Notes: generated by a model not told the origin, from the sequence alone. DNA of 64,000 nt from BNXB01 sp031548005 (GCA_031548005.1 JAVBRK010000008.1:94575-158574); one strand, 5' to 3'. Shown: positions 18,648-28,010, counted from the stretch's first letter. Numbers and translations: made by a program.

Positions 18648-19207
18648 TTGTTGTTGAACTGGTTCATTGCAATATTGATTCCCGACAGGCAGACTGTTTT
18701 AATCATTTCTGTCGCTTGTTCGATGCGTTCCGGAAGGACTTGTTTCTCCTCCGGTGAAAATTCACCCAGAACATAATCGATCTGCATCCCTTGCAAAAAC
18801 TGATTTCCGATACCGAACCTCAAACGGTTGTATTGTTGTGTTCCCAGAGTGGCCTGAATATGCCGTAACCCGTTGTGCCCGGCATCGCTGCCTTTGGGCT
18901 TCAGGCGCAAACTTCCAAAAGGCAGGGCGATATCGTCGACAACAACCAGCAGATTTTCGAGGTCGATATTTTCTTTTTGCATCCAGTAGCGGATCGCATT
19001 TCCGCTCAGATTCATATAGGTGGATGGTTTGAGCAGTACCAGCTGTTTATTTTTTAACCGTGTTTCTGCAACAAACCCATATCGTTTGTCTTCAAAAACA
19101 ACATTGGACGCTTTTACAAAAGCGTCCAATATCATAAATCCTATATTGTGGCGGGTATTTTCGTATTCCCGGCCTACATTTCCCAATCCTGCAATCAGGT
19201 ACTTCAT
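18644..19207 (-). CDS. pth: Peptidyl-tRNA hydrolase
   Basis: A 187-aa enzyme that recycles tRNA by cleaving peptidyl-tRNA released from stalled ribosomes. The start MKYLIAGLGNVGREYENTRHNIGF contains the conserved Asn and catalytic His. KPSTYMNLSGNA, VVDDIALPFGSLRLKPKGSDAGHNGLRH and the RFGIG motif follow. It lies eight bases after rplY and overlaps hslR by four bases, a common Bacteroidetes arrangement. Confidence 0.97.
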   Translation of the reverse strand: MKYLIAGLGNVGREYENTRHNIGFMILDAFVKASNVVFEDKRYGFVAETRLKNKQLVLLKPSTYMNLSGNAIRYWMQKENIDLENLLVVVDDIALPFGSLRLKPKGSDAGHNGLRHIQATLGTQQYNRLRFGIGNQFLQGMQIDYVLGEFSPEEKQVLPERIEQATEMIKTVCLSGINIAMNQFNNK

Positions 19208-19215
19208 AAGCCGAA

Positions 19216-19788
19216 TTATCCTGCTTTTGCGGCAGCTCCTCTGGCAGCTCTTGTCAGCTTAACAGCACAAACCACATTGTCTTTGGAATTGAGCAGCTCC
19301 AGTTTCGGAAAGCTCAGTTTGCCAACCTGCAAAGTTTTTCCTAATCCAAGGCTTTCGATATTGATCACTAATTTTTCCGGGAGATCTTTATGCAGACCTT
19401 TAACTTTCAGCTTACGCATTTCCAGAGACAATTTACCCCCGGCTTTCACCCCTTCGGCAAGACCTTCGAGTACAACCGGAATTTCCATGATAACCGGTTT
19501 GTTGTCCTCGATTTGTTGGAAATCGGCATGCAGTAATTGGTCGGAAACCGGATGAAATTGTAATTCCCTCATGATAGCGTTCGACTTTTTCCCTCCCAGG
19601 CTGATGTTCACGATGTATACTTCGGGAGTGTAAACTAACTTTCTGATACCGTCTGTTGTTACAGTGAAGTGTTGTACCCCGTTTTTTCCATAAAGAACGC
19701 ATGGAACTAAGTTCTCTTTACGATAAGCCTTTGCGGCTTTTTTACCCATGTCTTCTCTCAGGGCACCTTCTAATTCGAATGTTTTCAT
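19216..19788 (-). CDS. rplY: 50S ribosomal protein L25 (general stress protein Ctc type)
   Basis: A 190-aa two-domain bL25 protein that binds 5S rRNA. The N-terminal domain starts MKTFELEGALREDMGKKAAKAYRKENLVPCVLYG; a C-terminal TL5-like beta domain follows (IPVVLEGLAEGVKAGG...LPEKLVINIESLGLG), ending in an Ala-rich tail. An upstream start at 19812 would add eight residues; 19788 fits the family. It is the first gene of the rplY-pth-hslR cluster. Confidence 0.95.
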   Translation of the reverse strand: MKTFELEGALREDMGKKAAKAYRKENLVPCVLYGKNGVQHFTVTTDGIRKLVYTPEVYIVNISLGGKKSNAIMRELQFHPVSDQLLHADFQQIEDNKPVIMEIPVVLEGLAEGVKAGGKLSLEMRKLKVKGLHKDLPEKLVINIESLGLGKTLQVGKLSFPKLELLNSKDNVVCAVKLTRAARGAAAKAG

Positions 19789-19916
19789 TGTTTTGTTTTT
19801 TGTGTTACTCAAAATTAAGATTATCTGCTTCCTAATTTCCCATCACACGGATTTCTTTAAAAAGCGCTGCAAAGGTAGTTTTTTTATAGTAAATTACAAA
19901 ATCCGGAAGATAATTT

Positions 19917-20282
19917 TCAGAAATCGATTTTCAAATCGAATGCTGATGCGATTTCTTCTTCCATGATTTCTTCTTTTTCTTTCTTGGGGACAAAATCGAC
20001 CGTGTTATTTTTCCTGATAAAGTCTAATGTTTCGGCGAAAGCCTCCTGAAATTTGTCGAAGTCTTCCTTGTACAGGAAAATTTTGTGCTTTTCGAACCGC
20101 ACCGGTTGAGACTGTTCATCATTCACAATTTTTTTGCTTTCTGTTACTGCCAGAAATAATTCTCCTTTCCGGTTTTTTTTAACATCGAGGTAATAAATCC
20201 GTTTTCCGGCTTTTATTGTCTTGTAGAAAATAATATCACTATCTCTGTTGTCCGGATTTTTCTTTGTAAAATGCTCATCCAT
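19917..20282 (-). CDS. PUR-family nucleic-acid-binding protein (DUF3276)
   Basis: A 121-aa protein matching the bacterial PUR-alpha-like DUF3276 family: DIIFYKTIKAGKRIYYLDVKKNRKGELFLAVTESKK, then a second strand-rich half and an acidic tail. Such proteins bind single-stranded DNA/RNA through a PUR repeat. Met at 20282 (MDEHFTKKN) was preferred over 20351 because the extra 23 residues are not typical of the family. Its exact cellular role is not established. Confidence 0.88.
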   Translation of the reverse strand: MDEHFTKKNPDNRDSDIIFYKTIKAGKRIYYLDVKKNRKGELFLAVTESKKIVNDEQSQPVRFEKHKIFLYKEDFDKFQEAFAETLDFIRKNNTVDFVPKKEKEEIMEEEIASAFDLKIDF

Positions 20283-20506
20283 AGGTAAAAAGTAAAAGTA
20301 TTCAGATGTTAGTTGAAATTGTTGTACGCATTTAATAGTTTCATTTTGCAAAAATGATATTTTTTTTTCAATATAACAAGAAAAAATGTAAAACCTGTTA
20401 TTGAATGATCATATTTAAGAAATTTACAGAACCTCATAGATATATTCTGGAAATAGTATTACCTTTGTATTCTCAAAGTACAGTATAATAGTTCTTTTAT
20501 AAAAAA

Positions 20507-21433
20507 ATGATCAATCGCATTATCATCCGCATCAAATTGCTTCAGATAATTTATTCCTATTATCAAAAAGAGTCAAAAGACCTGAAGCGCGCAGAAAGTG
20601 AGTTGATGCTTAGTTTTCAGAAGTCGTATGATTTATACCATTACTTTCTCCTGCTGATTCCTGCCCTGGCTGATACGGATCAAAAACGTTTGGATGCGCG
20701 TAAGCACAAGTACATTGTTACCGATAAAGAGTTGAATCCTGATATGAAGTTTGCAGATAATCGTTTTGCCGGACAACTTCGGAGAAACGTGTGCCTGCAG
20801 AAGTTCAGGAACGAAAAAGGATGTATCTGGACAAACGATGATACAAACTTTCTGAAATCTTTGCTGGATAAGATATTGCAATCAGATATTTACCGGGAAT
20901 ATCTTCGGAGTGAAGATAACTATGAGTCCGACAGGGAGTTCTGGCGTAAGGTGTTCCGGGAAATTATTTGCCGGAGTGAAAGTGTTGCCGATTTTCTGGA
21001 AGATATCAATATCTACTGGAATGATGATATGGACACTACCGGAACTTTTGTCCTTAAAACCATCAAGCGTTTTAACGAGCAGGACGGAGATGATATCGAA
21101 TTGCTTCCGATGTTTAAAAGTGAAGAAGACCGCCGGTATGCGATCGATTTACTTCATTTCACGATTTTGAGCGGGCCTGAATACAGCGAGCGAATCGACA
21201 GGCATATCCGGAACTGGGACCTGGAAAGAATTGCAACTATGGATTTGTATATTATGCAGATTGCCCTTGCAGAATTGTTGAATTTTCCCTCTATCCCGGT
21301 GAATGTGACGTTGAATGAATATATTGATATCGCCAAATTTTATAGTACGCCCAAAAGCGGAACTTTCATCAATGGGATTCTGGATGCAATCGTAGGGGAA
21401 TTAAAAAAGGAAAACAAATTATTTAAAAATTAA
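20507..21433 (+). CDS. nusB: Transcription antitermination factor NusB
   Basis: A 308-aa NusB of the long Bacteroidetes type. The N-terminal helices IIIRIKLLQIIYSYY and the C-terminal core RNWDLERIATMDLYIMQIALAELLNFPSIPVNVTLNEYIDIAKFYSTPKSGTFINGILD match the family, with an extended insertion between them. NusB with NusE(S10) binds boxA RNA in rRNA antitermination. A TACCTTTG -7 element lies at 20460-20467. yajC, ybbR and coaE follow on the same strand. Confidence 0.93.
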   Translation: MINRIIIRIKLLQIIYSYYQKESKDLKRAESELMLSFQKSYDLYHYFLLLIPALADTDQKRLDARKHKYIVTDKELNPDMKFADNRFAGQLRRNVCLQKFRNEKGCIWTNDDTNFLKSLLDKILQSDIYREYLRSEDNYESDREFWRKVFREIICRSESVADFLEDINIYWNDDMDTTGTFVLKTIKRFNEQDGDDIELLPMFKSEEDRRYAIDLLHFTILSGPEYSERIDRHIRNWDLERIATMDLYIMQIALAELLNFPSIPVNVTLNEYIDIAKFYSTPKSGTFINGILDAIVGELKKENKLFKN

Positions 21434-21474
21434 GATTTTCGTTATATTTGTAGCATATTAAATATTATATTACC

Positions 21475-21786
21475 ATGAGTTTATTACAGATCTTATTACA
21501 AGCGCCACCTGCTGCAGGTGGAATGGGACAGTACAGCGGCCTGATTATGATCGCTGTGTTATTTCTGATCATGTATTTTTTTATGATCCGTCCGCAACAA
21601 AAAAAGCAGAAAGAGATTCAGAAAATGCGAGACAGCCTTAAGGTAGGAGACCGGGTACTTACTTCAGGAGGTATCTACGGAAAAATCAAGGATATCAATG
21701 AAACTTCTTTTAATGTGGAAATTTCGGATAATGTAAAAATTAAGGTTGATAAAGCCTCTGTTTTTGCAGCAGCCGACGAAAATTGA
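21475..21786 (+). CDS. yajC: Sec translocase accessory subunit YajC
   Basis: A 103-aa protein with one membrane helix (LIMIAVLFLIMYFFMI) followed by the hallmark RPQQKKQKE and the cytoplasmic VGDRVLTSGGIYGKI domain. It associates with SecDF to aid protein export. TATATTTG at 21443-21450 fits the Bacteroidetes -7 element, so it may have its own promoter as well as readthrough from nusB. Confidence 0.96.
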   Translation: MSLLQILLQAPPAAGGMGQYSGLIMIAVLFLIMYFFMIRPQQKKQKEIQKMRDSLKVGDRVLTSGGIYGKIKDINETSFNVEISDNVKIKVDKASVFAAADEN

Positions 21787-21795
21787 TCATAAATC

Positions 21796-22788
21796 GTGGC
21801 GAAAAAAACAGAAAATGGAAAGTCAGGAACTTTTTTCCAGAGTGAAAAGTGGAAAAACTTCCTGACTTTTTTGTTTTTTTTACTGATCGCATCCGGATTC
21901 TGGCTGTTGCAATACCTGCAACAACGATTCGAAGTCAACCTTTCCATCCCTCTCAAATACAGTAATGTGCCTTCCCAGGTTGCACTTTCCGATGATCTTC
22001 CGCAAGAAGTCCGGCTCCGGGTGGAAGATAAGGGCACTATATTGCTGAACTATTTATTCTCTTCCAATAAACTCGGGTCCATCGATGTAAACCTGAAGAA
22101 TCTGAGGTCCGGTCAGGATTCGTTTCTGATTTCTTCTGCTTTATTGGAAAATGAAATCTCCAGGAAGTTATTATCGAGTACCTCCCTGATCAGTTACCGG
22201 CCCGACAGGATTGTGGTGTCTTTCAGTCCGAAAAAAGAAAAAGAAGTTCCGGTAGTCATCGCCGGAAATATTTCGATAAAATCCGGATACATCCTGGAAG
22301 ACAGTATTCACCGGAATCCTGATAAAGTTACCTTGTTTGGCAGCCGGGAAATGCTGGACTCGATACAGACGATCCGGACGGAACTCCTGGATCTTTCCGG
22401 GTTGCAGGGCGACTTCCAAAAGAATGTCAGTCTGGTCTTTCCGCCGGGAGTGGCTTCGACTGTTAAAAGTATTACCATTTCCGGGCAGATCGAGGAATAT
22501 ACAGAGAAAAACTTTACGATACCTGTAACCTGTGTGAATATCCCCGAAGGATATGTTCTCCGGTTTTTTCCCTCTACTGTAGAACTTTCTTGTCCGGTAG
22601 CGCTGAGTCGCTATGTTTCGCTGACTACAGATAGTTTTGAGGTCGATATCGATTATCATGATCTTCCCGGAAATCCGGGAGCGTTTGTTCCGGTTCGGTT
22701 ATCCAAAAAACCGTCCTGGATCGGCAATTGCAGGATTTCACCGGAAAGTCTGGAGTTTTTGATTGAGAAAAAGGATTCTACTCCATGA
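21796..22788 (+). CDS. YbbR-domain membrane-anchored protein
   Basis: A 330-aa protein starting at a GTG, with one N-terminal membrane helix (about residues 24-42) and an extracytoplasmic part made of tandem YbbR-like beta domains (for example KEVPVVIAGNISIKSGYILEDS and NFTIPVTCVNIPEGY). In Firmicutes the family member CdaR regulates the diadenylate cyclase CdaA; no cdaA neighbour is seen here. It lies nine bases after yajC and overlaps coaE by four bases, the usual Bacteroidetes nusB-yajC-ybbR-coaE order. Confidence 0.85.
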   Translation: MAKKTENGKSGTFFQSEKWKNFLTFLFFLLIASGFWLLQYLQQRFEVNLSIPLKYSNVPSQVALSDDLPQEVRLRVEDKGTILLNYLFSSNKLGSIDVNLKNLRSGQDSFLISSALLENEISRKLLSSTSLISYRPDRIVVSFSPKKEKEVPVVIAGNISIKSGYILEDSIHRNPDKVTLFGSREMLDSIQTIRTELLDLSGLQGDFQKNVSLVFPPGVASTVKSITISGQIEEYTEKNFTIPVTCVNIPEGYVLRFFPSTVELSCPVALSRYVSLTTDSFEVDIDYHDLPGNPGAFVPVRLSKKPSWIGNCRISPESLEFLIEKKDSTP

Positions 22789-23387
22789 TAAAATTAGGAA
22801 TTACCGGAGGTATCGGAAGCGGGAAATCGGTTGTTTCCGAATTATTCCGGATTTTGGGAGTGCCTGTGTATGACTCCGACCGGGAGGCAAAAAAAATCAC
22901 TTCCTCTTCCGCAATTGTCCGGGAAAAGCTAACGGCATGTTTCGGCGACGGATTGTACGATGGCCATGTCCTGAATAAAAGCCGGTTTGCATCCCTGATC
23001 TTTTCTGATACAAAAAATCTGGAAGCTGCCAATGCCATTATTCACCCGGAGGTATTGAACGGATTCCTTTCCTGGGCCGGACAGCAACGGACGGAAATGG
23101 TTGCAATTGAAGCGGCGATCCTGTTTGAATCCGGTTTTAATGCTTCGGTCGACTACATCCTCACAGTTACCGCTCCTGTAGAATTACGTATCAGCCGGAC
23201 CATGAGGCGTTCCCGGATGACGCGTAACGAAGTGGAGAAGCGCATTTCCAGCCAACTATCCGATGAGTATAGAATGGAAAGATCTGATTTTACGATCTAT
23301 AACGACTATACTTCCCCCCTGATTCCCCAGGTAGAAGAGGTTTACCGGTCCTCATTTTTAAACATACTTAAGCATACCGGTCAGTAA
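22785..23387 (+). CDS. coaE: Dephospho-CoA kinase
   Basis: A 200-aa kinase catalysing the last step of coenzyme A synthesis. The P-loop GGIGSGKS lies at residues 8-15; VYDSDREAK and the LFESGFN lid region are also visible. Its start overlaps the ybbR stop by four bases. Its 3' end overlaps the convergent phospholipase gene by seven bases. Confidence 0.95.
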   Translation: MIKLGITGGIGSGKSVVSELFRILGVPVYDSDREAKKITSSSAIVREKLTACFGDGLYDGHVLNKSRFASLIFSDTKNLEAANAIIHPEVLNGFLSWAGQQRTEMVAIEAAILFESGFNASVDYILTVTAPVELRISRTMRRSRMTRNEVEKRISSQLSDEYRMERSDFTIYNDYTSPLIPQVEEVYRSSFLNILKHTGQ

Positions 23388-24283
23388 GCGCTGAAGAAGT
23401 CGGGCTTAATGCAGAAGCCGACCCGGAGCATACTGGAAAACCGGTTGTAATCGAGTAATCCTTCTGCATAGCCATTAAAAAACTGAGCATAAAGGTACTG
23501 ATTGTATTTTTTAGAAAGCCGGAAAGCGACTCCCAGGGAGATATTCACATTCCCTAATCCTTTTCTGGGATTGAAATCGGCTGTAAACCACCAGAGTTTA
23601 TTCGGAGAGATCATATTGAGGGAGAAATCGAATAATCCCCTGTAATCCAGCAAATCCTTGTTTGCTCCTCCGTCAACGAATGGAATCCAGAATTTTAATT
23701 GCATGGAAGTGAGTGGGTTGAGGAAGAATTTTCCAGCCCAGCTTAAGTAATTCCAACTTCTCGATAAAGTAGAGTCTTTTTGTCCGTTCGATTCATGTTC
23801 GGCTTGTACGAAGACCGTTCCTAGAAACTGGTTATTTTTAATGATGTGTTTCCCAAGCCCTATTCCCGGATTGTAGTTCGAATCGCGGAAAGGACTGGAT
23901 TCATCATAGATGTCCCAGAATGATTTTTGGGTGTAAGTGATGTATAGAAAAGATTTCAGAGGTAACACGCTGTTCGTGACCCGTTGGCGGATACTTACCT
24001 GAAACTTGACATCTGCTGTTGTCGGGGTAATCCGTTTGTTCAGCGGGATGCCTGTAATGAAGTAATTGTCGCGGTAGGCTGCAAAAGCCGGCTCCCGTTC
24101 TTTGGCCCGGATGATGCTGTCTTCATTCGTCCTGATATCCCGCCTCCCATACAATTTAACGGCTTCTATTGTTATTTCGACGGCTTTTTTGTGTAGCGGA
24201 ACCGTGTCTTGTTTCTGAGAGAAGATCACAGAAAGGGTGGAGAATAGGAAAAAACTGCTGATCAGAAAAAATAGCCTGCCCAT
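23381..24283 (-). CDS. pldA: Outer-membrane phospholipase A
   Basis: A 300-aa beta-barrel enzyme. The catalytic signature is visible: HESNG (His and Ser) followed by SRSWN (Asn), as in OMPLA. The signal peptide is MGRLFFLISSFFLFSTLSVIFSQ, so Met at 24283 was chosen over 24331. OMPLA hydrolyses misplaced outer-leaflet phospholipids after dimerisation with calcium, maintaining membrane asymmetry. The final aromatic residues suit a barrel C-terminus. Expression and calcium sites cannot be judged here. Confidence 0.88.
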   Translation of the reverse strand: MGRLFFLISSFFLFSTLSVIFSQKQDTVPLHKKAVEITIEAVKLYGRRDIRTNEDSIIRAKEREPAFAAYRDNYFITGIPLNKRITPTTADVKFQVSIRQRVTNSVLPLKSFLYITYTQKSFWDIYDESSPFRDSNYNPGIGLGKHIIKNNQFLGTVFVQAEHESNGQKDSTLSRSWNYLSWAGKFFLNPLTSMQLKFWIPFVDGGANKDLLDYRGLFDFSLNMISPNKLWWFTADFNPRKGLGNVNISLGVAFRLSKKYNQYLYAQFFNGYAEGLLDYNRFSSMLRVGFCIKPDFFSAY

Positions 24284-24511
24284 AATTTCCACATAATTAT
24301 CAAAAAGCAAATATAATACATTCTGTCTCAAGAATCAAGTTTAAGTTTCTTTTTATATGTGGTTCTGCTATGTGATGGGGAAAATTGGCCTGGGGAATGG
24401 TTTTATGAAAATTGCTGTATTTTTAGAGTCTTAGATTGTTAATGAGATTTAATAAATATTAAAAATATTGCTGTTTTTTTGTTTTTTTTGTTAAATATTT
24501 GTACGTTTGTA

Positions 24512-24616
24512 AATTAAGTTAATTTTTATAATTAAGTTAATTAATTGAAAATTAAGTTATTGATTTGTTTATTTTGTGTGCTTCCTGCTGATTTTAAATA
24601 TGAAAAATAAGTTAAT
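24512..24616. repeat. Four AATTAAGTTAAT-type repeats upstream of the AraC-family gene
   Basis: Copies lie at 24512-24523, 24530-24541, 24550-24561 (ending ATT) and 24605-24616 (AAATAAGTTAAT). The first three are spaced 18 and 20 bases start to start. They sit in an AT-rich 437-bp gap (24284-24720) with no convincing gene, 105-209 bases before the regulator start. They could be binding sites for that regulator or just AT-rich sequence. Confidence 0.5.
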
Positions 24617-24720
24617 GCCAAAGGATAAAAATTTTGGCATTGTTATTGAACTTCTCAACAAGAATTTATTTAATTTTATTTAATTACTGGCAAAATTAAT
24701 AACCCGCTTAACCGTCCCGC

Positions 24721-25593
24721 ATGACTACTGTAAACCAAATAGAGAACCCTGAGGTCTACTTGCTTAAAGAAGCTGTAGGAAAGCATTGGAGCTTCCAATG
24801 CCTGGCAGCAGGAAGCAATGTGGATTTGAGCGCTTCTCAGGAATCAGTGTTATTATTTATTACAGCCGGAAGTATATTGGTTATTCCGGAGTGGGGGCAT
24901 TCGGGAAGCCGGATTGACTCGGGGAATATACTGCTGGTTCCGGCAGGAGATGCACTGCATTTTCAGGTTTTGGAAGATTCCAGACTTGTGGCTTGTATGT
25001 TCAGTGCGGAATTATTGTTGCAGGAGTCTTGTGCTCTGAAGAGAATCGTAAAATACAACCTCGACGACCAGGATGATAATAGACCGGTTTATTCGATGCT
25101 TCCCATGGTTTCTTTAATGAGGGATTTTCTGTTTTTTTTAAAAAAATGCATAGACGGCGGAATCGATCAGGAAATTTTTCTTGAACAAAAAAAGAAAGAG
25201 TTTTTTCAGTTTCTTTTCTTTCTCTACCCGCCAAAGGAACTGGCTGTTTTTTTTAGTCCGTTACTGAGTGAAGAAATCCGGTTTAAAGAACAGGTTATTC
25301 AGATCAGTAAAATGGCGATGAATGTAAAAGATATGGCTTCGATGGCCAATTACTCGACGTCGGGCTTTATCAAAAAATTTGTTAAAGTATTTAACGAGCC
25401 TCCTTATCAGTGGATTTTAAAACAAAAAAGTAAGGATGTTCTTTTAGATTTGAACTCGGGTGCTATTTCATTAAAGGAGATTGCGGCCAAATATAATTTT
25501 TCTTCTTACCAGCATTTTGCATATTTTTGTAAAAAGCAGTATGGCGCACCTCCTACAAAAGTAGTTGGTAACAACAATTTTGGCTTGAAATAA
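24721..25593 (+). CDS. AraC-family transcriptional regulator
   Basis: A 290-aa protein. The N-terminal half is cupin-like (SVLLFITAGSILVIPEWGHSGSRIDSGNILLVPAGDALHF). The C-terminal 95 residues contain two helix-turn-helix motifs (NVKDMASMANYSTSGFIKKFVKVFNEPPYQWI and SLKEIAAKYNFSSYQHFAYFCKKQYGAPP) typical of AraC/XylS. It stands alone with repeats upstream and is followed by the surface-protein operon, which it may control (inference). Effector unknown. Confidence 0.88.
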   Translation: MTTVNQIENPEVYLLKEAVGKHWSFQCLAAGSNVDLSASQESVLLFITAGSILVIPEWGHSGSRIDSGNILLVPAGDALHFQVLEDSRLVACMFSAELLLQESCALKRIVKYNLDDQDDNRPVYSMLPMVSLMRDFLFFLKKCIDGGIDQEIFLEQKKKEFFQFLFFLYPPKELAVFFSPLLSEEIRFKEQVIQISKMAMNVKDMASMANYSTSGFIKKFVKVFNEPPYQWILKQKSKDVLLDLNSGAISLKEIAAKYNFSSYQHFAYFCKKQYGAPPTKVVGNNNFGLK

Positions 25594-25640
25594 GATTTGA
25601 TAAAGGTTGTTTTTTATGTTTTTTTGGAAAATATTTATTA

Positions 25641-25670
25641 TTTGTTATAAATTTGATTGTAATATCTTTG
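25641..25670 (+). promoter_or_regulatory. Predicted promoter of the surface-protein operon
   Basis: TTTG at 25641-25644 and TATCTTTG at 25663-25670 are separated by 18 bases, one shorter than the usual 19-21. A start near 25677 would give a leader of about 270 nt, which contains two stem-loops. Confidence 0.5.
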
Positions 25671-25789
25671 TGCGGTTGAAGTGAATACTTGATACTTCTA
25701 TTTTTAAGTATTTTTTTTGTAGTGTTCTAAGTTTTGATCTGTGGGTGGTTTTATCAGAAAGATAGAGAGTTTTATAAGATCATTGAATA

Positions 25790-25868
25790 TTGAAAAGGTG
25801 GTTGTTGTTTCAGTGTTTTACATTAAGCAATTACATCTGTTGAAAGACTTATAACAACCACCTTTCAA
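25790..25868 (+). promoter_or_regulatory. Long stem-loop in the leader of the surface-protein operon
   Basis: The arms at 25790-25806 and 25853-25868 are complementary over 16 bp with a single bulged A, around a 46-base loop. A second small hairpin follows (CTGCAA / TTGCAG, about 25873-25891). Neither is followed by a U-run, so they look like leader-RNA structure rather than terminators. The rest of the 356-bp gap (25594-25949) shows no gene. Confidence 0.55.
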
Positions 25869-25949
25869 TAGTCTGCAATCCTGATTTGCAGCGTTGTTAT
25901 TTGGATGGGTATATATTACTAAAATTATAAACTTCTAAAAGTTATATGT

Positions 25950-28010
25950 ATGAAAATTAAGACAAAACTTCTGTGCCTGTTTTTGGGTGGTTGTTTTTCT
26001 CCTTTGTACATCTTTGGACAGGGAACTGTCGTGATGTCGAATAAGGGGGGAGTAGCCGTCAAAAATGAAGGTACAATTTATGTTAAAGGATCTACCCTTA
26101 TGAAAGGAAACCAGGTTTCCGTTCTTTTGGATGGAAAAATGGTACTGGATGGTAGTTTTTACCATGATGCAGATGGTCATGTATTTAAAGTGGACGCTAA
26201 TGGAAAAACCACCAGTGTCGGTACGCTCGTTTTTACGGGTACTACTGCCAATCGTGTAGTCAGCACAAAGGCGAATGCTATCGGAACTTTTGATCGCACT
26301 GTGAATTACATTGCATTTCCGAATGTTTCCATTAAAACAAACGATCAGATTGCGGTAGCCGACCGCATGGGTATGGATGCAAAAGCAATTACCCTGGAGT
26401 CCGGTAATACCGGTAAACTGCTTCTGAAATCAGGTTCTTATACCGATCCTGACAATGCTGCGAAAAAAGTGGTCTATAACGCTTCTTTACGGGTTACGGG
26501 AGCTGGAAATTCAAGCACAGTCGTTACTCCGGGAAGTGTGATTTCCGAATTGAATCTGGATCCCTACAGAACCGGAACAGGTGACGTAAGCACTTATCCC
26601 ATTTTTGCTTTTTCAGCGCCGATGAAAGGAATGAGAGCCGGTTATTTTGCCGGTAACTTCATTCGGAAAATGATTGCCGATCCGACTACCGGTCATGTTA
26701 GATTCGTGATGGGAAATAAGGATACCGACGGAAATGGAATTATTGATGTCGAACAATATGTACGTGGGGCGTCAGATCTTCTTGAAAATTCAAGTGTGAC
26801 TGATGGCGGCGCTTACTTAGTAAAGGCTCGTCCGGCAGGTTTTAATTACGATGATTTGCAGATGGTCAATACCAATGCCTCTACTCCTTCGCTTTATGAT
26901 AAAGCCAGTTTTGTTTTTGATGGAAACATTTACGGTATGGCTTCTACTACAGAACAATTATATGCAGAAGACAAATTGTTTGAGAGAACGCTTGCTACAA
27001 CTCCGGGTTCTACTGTGAACTGGGTGATCGGAAACTCCTGGTCTTCCGCAATCGATGTTCAGAAACTGAAAACCTATATGACTAACCATGCGATGTCTTT
27101 CGAACCCAGCATCTATGTTTTCCCTGCAGGTTCTACAACTTATCAACGTTACTCGTTGCAGCCCGGAGGTTCAGGATACCCTGCTGTACAGGTTATCAGC
27201 GGCCTGGAAGCAATTCCAAGCATGAGTGTTTTCATGGTTCGCGTTCTGGGCACCTCTCCCGCCGGAACATTCAGTATCACCAAAGACATGCAGGTGCACA
27301 ACGATGCATCACACACACAATTGCGCGCCTCTTCTTTCGTGGATGAAGTCCTTTTCCGTGTATCTCCCGAAAATAATGAAAACTTCTATGACCTGACAGC
27401 CGTAGGGTTGCGTCCGGATGCTTTAGTAGGCTCTGACGATCAGGATATTTCCAAGATCTTTACTTCTAAAGAGGAAGTTTTCCAAATGTACAGTCTTTCC
27501 AACGATGATACGAAATTATCGGCTAACGTTGTTCCCCAGGGAACTCCAAGCGTGAAACTCTGCTTTGCTCCGGGTAAAACACAAGGTCGTATGAAAATTA
27601 AAGCTTCCCGTTTGGAAAGTATCAGTGAAGTGTATCTGGAAGACTTGCTTACCGGAGAAATCACCGACCTGAAAGCGAACGATAGCTATTCGTTCAACAC
27701 TTCAGCTCAAGATAGCCCCGAACGTTTCGTCGTACACTTCTCAAGGGTATCGACCGGTAACGATCAGTTGTCTAACTTCCTGCAGTGTTATTATAATCCG
27801 GGACAAGTGGTTGTTAAAGGCCTGATCGAAGAAGATAACGGTTCTGTATTGTCTTTGTATTCAGTACAAGGTCAACTGATTAAACAAGTTACTGTAACTC
27901 AAACCGGAGAAATGATCGTTCCTGTTTCCCTGCAACAAGGAGTATATGTTGCCAAATTGGCAGGAAAACGTAACGTAACTGTTAAATTTGTGAAAGGAGG
28001 CGCCCAATGA
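25950..28010 (+). CDS. Large surface protein with T9SS C-terminal sorting domain
   Basis: A 686-aa secreted protein with signal peptide ending IFGQ. The N-terminal part is repetitive beta structure (SNKGGVAVKNEGTIYVKG...). A calcium-loop-like DTDGNGIIDVE motif lies near residue 258. The last 75 residues (GSVLSLYSVQGQLIKQ...VSLQQGVYVAKLAGKRNVTVKFVKGG) form a T9SS type A-like sorting domain, predicting transport across the outer membrane and possible surface anchoring. It overlaps the next gene by four bases (ATGA), so the two are translationally coupled. I do not recognise a named family; an adhesin or surface-coat role is possible but unproven. Confidence 0.75.
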   Translation: MKIKTKLLCLFLGGCFSPLYIFGQGTVVMSNKGGVAVKNEGTIYVKGSTLMKGNQVSVLLDGKMVLDGSFYHDADGHVFKVDANGKTTSVGTLVFTGTTANRVVSTKANAIGTFDRTVNYIAFPNVSIKTNDQIAVADRMGMDAKAITLESGNTGKLLLKSGSYTDPDNAAKKVVYNASLRVTGAGNSSTVVTPGSVISELNLDPYRTGTGDVSTYPIFAFSAPMKGMRAGYFAGNFIRKMIADPTTGHVRFVMGNKDTDGNGIIDVEQYVRGASDLLENSSVTDGGAYLVKARPAGFNYDDLQMVNTNASTPSLYDKASFVFDGNIYGMASTTEQLYAEDKLFERTLATTPGSTVNWVIGNSWSSAIDVQKLKTYMTNHAMSFEPSIYVFPAGSTTYQRYSLQPGGSGYPAVQVISGLEAIPSMSVFMVRVLGTSPAGTFSITKDMQVHNDASHTQLRASSFVDEVLFRVSPENNENFYDLTAVGLRPDALVGSDDQDISKIFTSKEEVFQMYSLSNDDTKLSANVVPQGTPSVKLCFAPGKTQGRMKIKASRLESISEVYLEDLLTGEITDLKANDSYSFNTSAQDSPERFVVHFSRVSTGNDQLSNFLQCYYNPGQVVVKGLIEEDNGSVLSLYSVQGQLIKQVTVTQTGEMIVPVSLQQGVYVAKLAGKRNVTVKFVKGGAQ

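Noticed and set aside
24512..24616. Replication origin or plasmid-type iterons
   Set aside because: No Rep or DnaA gene, no DnaA boxes; the position directly upstream of a regulator favours an operator or simple AT-richness.
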